From: an uncultured Actinoplanes sp.
GTDB lineage: Bacteria > Actinomycetota > Actinomycetes > Mycobacteriales > Micromonosporaceae
Length of the DNA stretch: 14,645 bases
Assembly (NCBI GenBank): GCA_934667465.1
Contig: CAKUMG010000050.1
Coordinates: forward strand, 1-14,645
Direction: 5' to 3'
Made by a program: the position numbers and the translations under genes
Part shown: one piece after another, positions 13,249 through 14,645 of the stretch
Numbering within the stretch: the first letter of the stretch is position 1
How the letters are laid out: the number at the start of each line of letters is the position of its first letter
Notes under the pieces: generated by a model
Told to the model about the DNA's origin: nothing
Seen by the model: the letters and a program-made list of their open reading frames with translations, nothing else
The model's database searches: none

Positions 13249-14457
13249 TCAGGCGAGGCCGGCCGGCTGTGGAGCGGGCAGGGAGGGGGCGGCGCTGGGC
13301 CAGGCGGCGGGGATACGTTCGAGAATGCCGCCCGCGTAGACGTCGTAGAGGTTCAGGGGCTTGAGGTGGACGTAGCCGATGTGGCAGTCGCAGATGTCGT
13401 TGGTGCACGGGCGGGGGCGCAGGGCCGCGCGCCAGCTGCCGTCGTAGAGGTTGCCGATGGGCTCCTGGATGAAGTGGCAGCGACGGACCGTGCCGTCACC
13501 GAGGACGGAGATGGCGGTCTCGCCCGCGTGGCAGGGGCGGCCCTGGGACCGGTGGGGGCGGGCGCTGTCGCCGAAGAGCGGGTCGAGGGCCGTCCAGTCG
13601 TGTTCCTCGGCGGGCGTGTAGGTGTGGCCCTCCGCCGCGTTCACCCACAGGTAGACGGCGGGGTGCAGCGCGGCCCGCAGCGCCCGGGCGGCTTCGAGGT
13701 GGGCGGGAAGGCCGACGACGCCGACCGAGTAGCGGCGGCCCAGGTCGTCGAGGCGGCGGCAGCGGTCGAGGAACCGGTCGAGGGGCACCTGGTCCGGGTG
13801 GTAGGTCGCCCACAGCGCCGCGACGCCGGGGCGGGCGGCAGCGAGCCAGTCGACGCGGGCGGCGAGGTTCGTCTGGATCGCGACGCGCCGGACGTGCGGC
13901 AGGTGGGACAGCCGGACGATCGTGTCCCGGTACCAGGAGCGGGTCAGCCCCTCACCCCACGGCGTGAACAGCACCGACAGCGCGCGGTCGGTCGTGGCCT
14001 CGGCCCAGCCGGCGAACCTTTCCAGCGCGGCCCGGTCCTGCCGTAAAAGTTCCGGCGGGTCCACCCGCTTTGCGAAAGGACAGTAGGGACAGTCGTAGTT
14101 GCAGCTCACCAGCGGCCCCCGGTAGAGCACCGTGAGCGGCGCCGCCTCCCCCGCCACAATTGCGACCGGGGAATCCGGGCCGCCGGACAAATCTGAACCG
14201 CCGGACGAAGAGGGGCCGCCGGACGAAGATAAGCCGCCAGACGAGGAGGAGCCGCCCGACAAATGTGAGCCGCCAGACGAAGAGGAGCCCCCGGAGGAAG
14301 ACGAACCGCCGGACGAAGCCGTTGCCCCGGCACAGGAGCCGCTCAGCGGAATCGCGGCATCGGCACGGCGGCCGGCCACACCCGGGACACCAGCCGGCGC
14401 CGCGGGCATGCCGAGGAACACCGGACGGCCGGGAGCGCCCGGGACGGGTGCCGTCAT
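13249..14457 (-). CDS. STM4011-like radical SAM protein with a Ser/Gly repeat N-terminal extension
   Basis: The product is 402 aa. Residues 107-130 (PLTVLYRGPLVSCN, then C119-x3-C123-x2-C126) are the radical SAM entry with the [4Fe-4S]/AdoMet cysteines. FTPWGEG (164-170), AIQTNLAARVDW (193-204) and WATYHPDQV (216-224) continue the barrel. C309, C327, C351, C356 and C358 with GDGTVRRCHF form an auxiliary SPASM-like cluster region. The sequence fits the STM4011 family, which goes with the HemN-like STM4012 family; their substrate is not established. ATG 14457 overlaps the STM4012-like stop (ATGA) but has no Shine-Dalgarno, suggesting coupled translation. As I recall, relatives start close to the LTVLYRGP segment, so the first ~105 residues, including eight Ser/Gly repeats, are an addition. 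An internal GTG near residue 101 or 110 is an alternative start. Confidence 0.85.
   Translation of the reverse strand: MTAPVPGAPGRPVFLGMPAAPAGVPGVAGRRADAAIPLSGSCAGATASSGGSSSSGGSSSSGGSHLSGGSSSSGGLSSSGGPSSSGGSDLSGGPDSPVAIVAGEAAPLTVLYRGPLVSCNYDCPYCPFAKRVDPPELLRQDRAALERFAGWAEATTDRALSVLFTPWGEGLTRSWYRDTIVRLSHLPHVRRVAIQTNLAARVDWLAAARPGVAALWATYHPDQVPLDRFLDRCRRLDDLGRRYSVGVVGLPAHLEAARALRAALHPAVYLWVNAAEGHTYTPAEEHDWTALDPLFGDSARPHRSQGRPCHAGETAISVLGDGTVRRCHFIQEPIGNLYDGSWRAALRPRPCTNDICDCHIGYVHLKPLNLYDVYAGGILERIPAAWPSAAPSLPAPQPAGLA
14179..14322 (-). repeat. Eight 18-bp repeats coding for six-residue Ser/Gly units
   Basis: Residues 46-93 of the STM4011-like protein are eight units: TASSGG, SSSSGG, SSSSGG, SHLSGG, SSSSGG, LSSSGG, PSSSGG and SDLSGG. 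At the DNA level each is an 18-bp copy (plus strand like GCCGCC(A/G)GACGA(A/G)GAGGA) with a few substitutions. The region has Ser codons TCC/TCG/TCT and an A-richer plus strand than the flanks. It would be a flexible linker. Confidence 0.88.
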
Positions 14458-14645
14458 CGGAGGGTGTGCCCGGCCATCGCGGCACGGACCGGGCCGGAGA
14501 CCAGCCACGGACCGATCGCGTCCGAATGGGCCAGCCCCTCCGCGGTGAGCTTGCGGCGGTCCTCCGTGAGCCACCCGCGCCGGACCAGCTCATCCAGCTG
14601 CGGGAAGTCGCCGGTGTGCGAGGTGCCGAACCGGGCCTCGTACGC
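14454..14645 (-). CDS. STM4012-like radical SAM protein (C-terminal 63 residues only)
   Basis: The frame enters from the right edge and ends at TGA 14454-14456, which overlaps the ATG of the STM4011-like gene. The visible part has an acidic/aromatic start (AYEARFGTSHTGDFPQLD), a winged-helix-like stretch (ELVRRGWLTEDRRKLTAEG) and the ending LAHSDAIGPWLVSGPVRAA. The G-L-x-x-S-D-A-I-G-P-x-L-x-S pattern is what I recall from the C-terminus of STM4012-type HemN-related radical SAM proteins. Its partnership with STM4011 agrees with the known gene pairing. Because the radical SAM core is outside the window, the call rests on this tail and the neighbour. Confidence 0.75.
   Translation of the reverse strand, partial: AYEARFGTSHTGDFPQLDELVRRGWLTEDRRKLTAEGLAHSDAIGPWLVSGPVRAAMAGHTLR

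Noticed and set aside
11984..13339. Plus-strand open frames running through the 18-bp array, the SRPBCC gene and the repeat-rich gap
   Set aside because: Arg/Pro/Ala-rich translations and out of frame with the SRPBCC gene; open because the DNA is GC-rich.
12682..14046. Plus-strand open frame of 454 codons opposite the radical SAM gene
   Set aside because: Radical SAM cysteine motifs lie on the minus strand; this frame is low complexity and then Val/Gly-rich antisense.

Overview
The window is very GC-rich with GC-rich third codon positions. It carries a type VII secretion-type helical protein, an arabinosyltransferase-like giant membrane protein and an STM4011/STM4012 radical SAM pair. This points to a mycelial actinobacterium, most likely Micromonosporaceae (Actinoplanes-like); that placement is inference. 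No rRNA, tRNA, insertion sequence, integrase or CRISPR array was seen.

Layout. (1) 1-391, minus: 5' part of an EspC/WXG100-like protein, divergent from (2) 577-966, plus: a short HPF/RaiA-like ribosome-binding protein. The latter ends in a perfect 13-bp terminator hairpin, and the right arm of that hairpin starts an array of five 32-bp tandem repeats (995-1155). (3) 6251-1162, minus: a two-gene coupled unit made of a 1271-aa AftD-like GT-C membrane protein and a membrane-anchored metallophosphoesterase with an eroded active site. (4) 10270-6487, minus: a three-gene coupled unit made of a small membrane protein, an acyltransferase-3 family protein and a secreted beta-helix protein, closed by a clear rho-independent terminator (6430-6463). 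(5) 10397-11956, plus: a small His-motif protein (GHAH/HEEH) followed by a DUF6745-type protein. (6) 12163-12633, plus: an SRPBCC protein preceded by a 7 x 18-bp array. (7) 12634-13248: repeat-rich DNA with no convincing gene. (8) 14645-13249, minus: the end of an STM4012-like radical SAM protein coupled to an STM4011-like radical SAM protein with an unusual Ser/Gly repeat N-terminus.

How they may work together. Blocks 3 and 4 are cell-envelope modules: lipid-linked glycosyl transfer, phosphoester chemistry, acylation and a secreted carbohydrate-active or carbohydrate-binding protein. Blocks 5 and 8 converge and are both built from poorly characterised families, so they may belong to one neighbourhood whose remaining genes lie beyond the right edge. 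All four gene junctions inside the minus-strand operons are ATGA stop/start overlaps. The window also holds six local tandem-repeat arrays with different periods, some inside proteins and some intergenic. The less ordinary features are the split Fn3 domain, the duplicated four-Cys modules, the altered phosphoesterase motifs, the terminator-derived repeats and the GHAH/HEEH plus DUF6745 pair.
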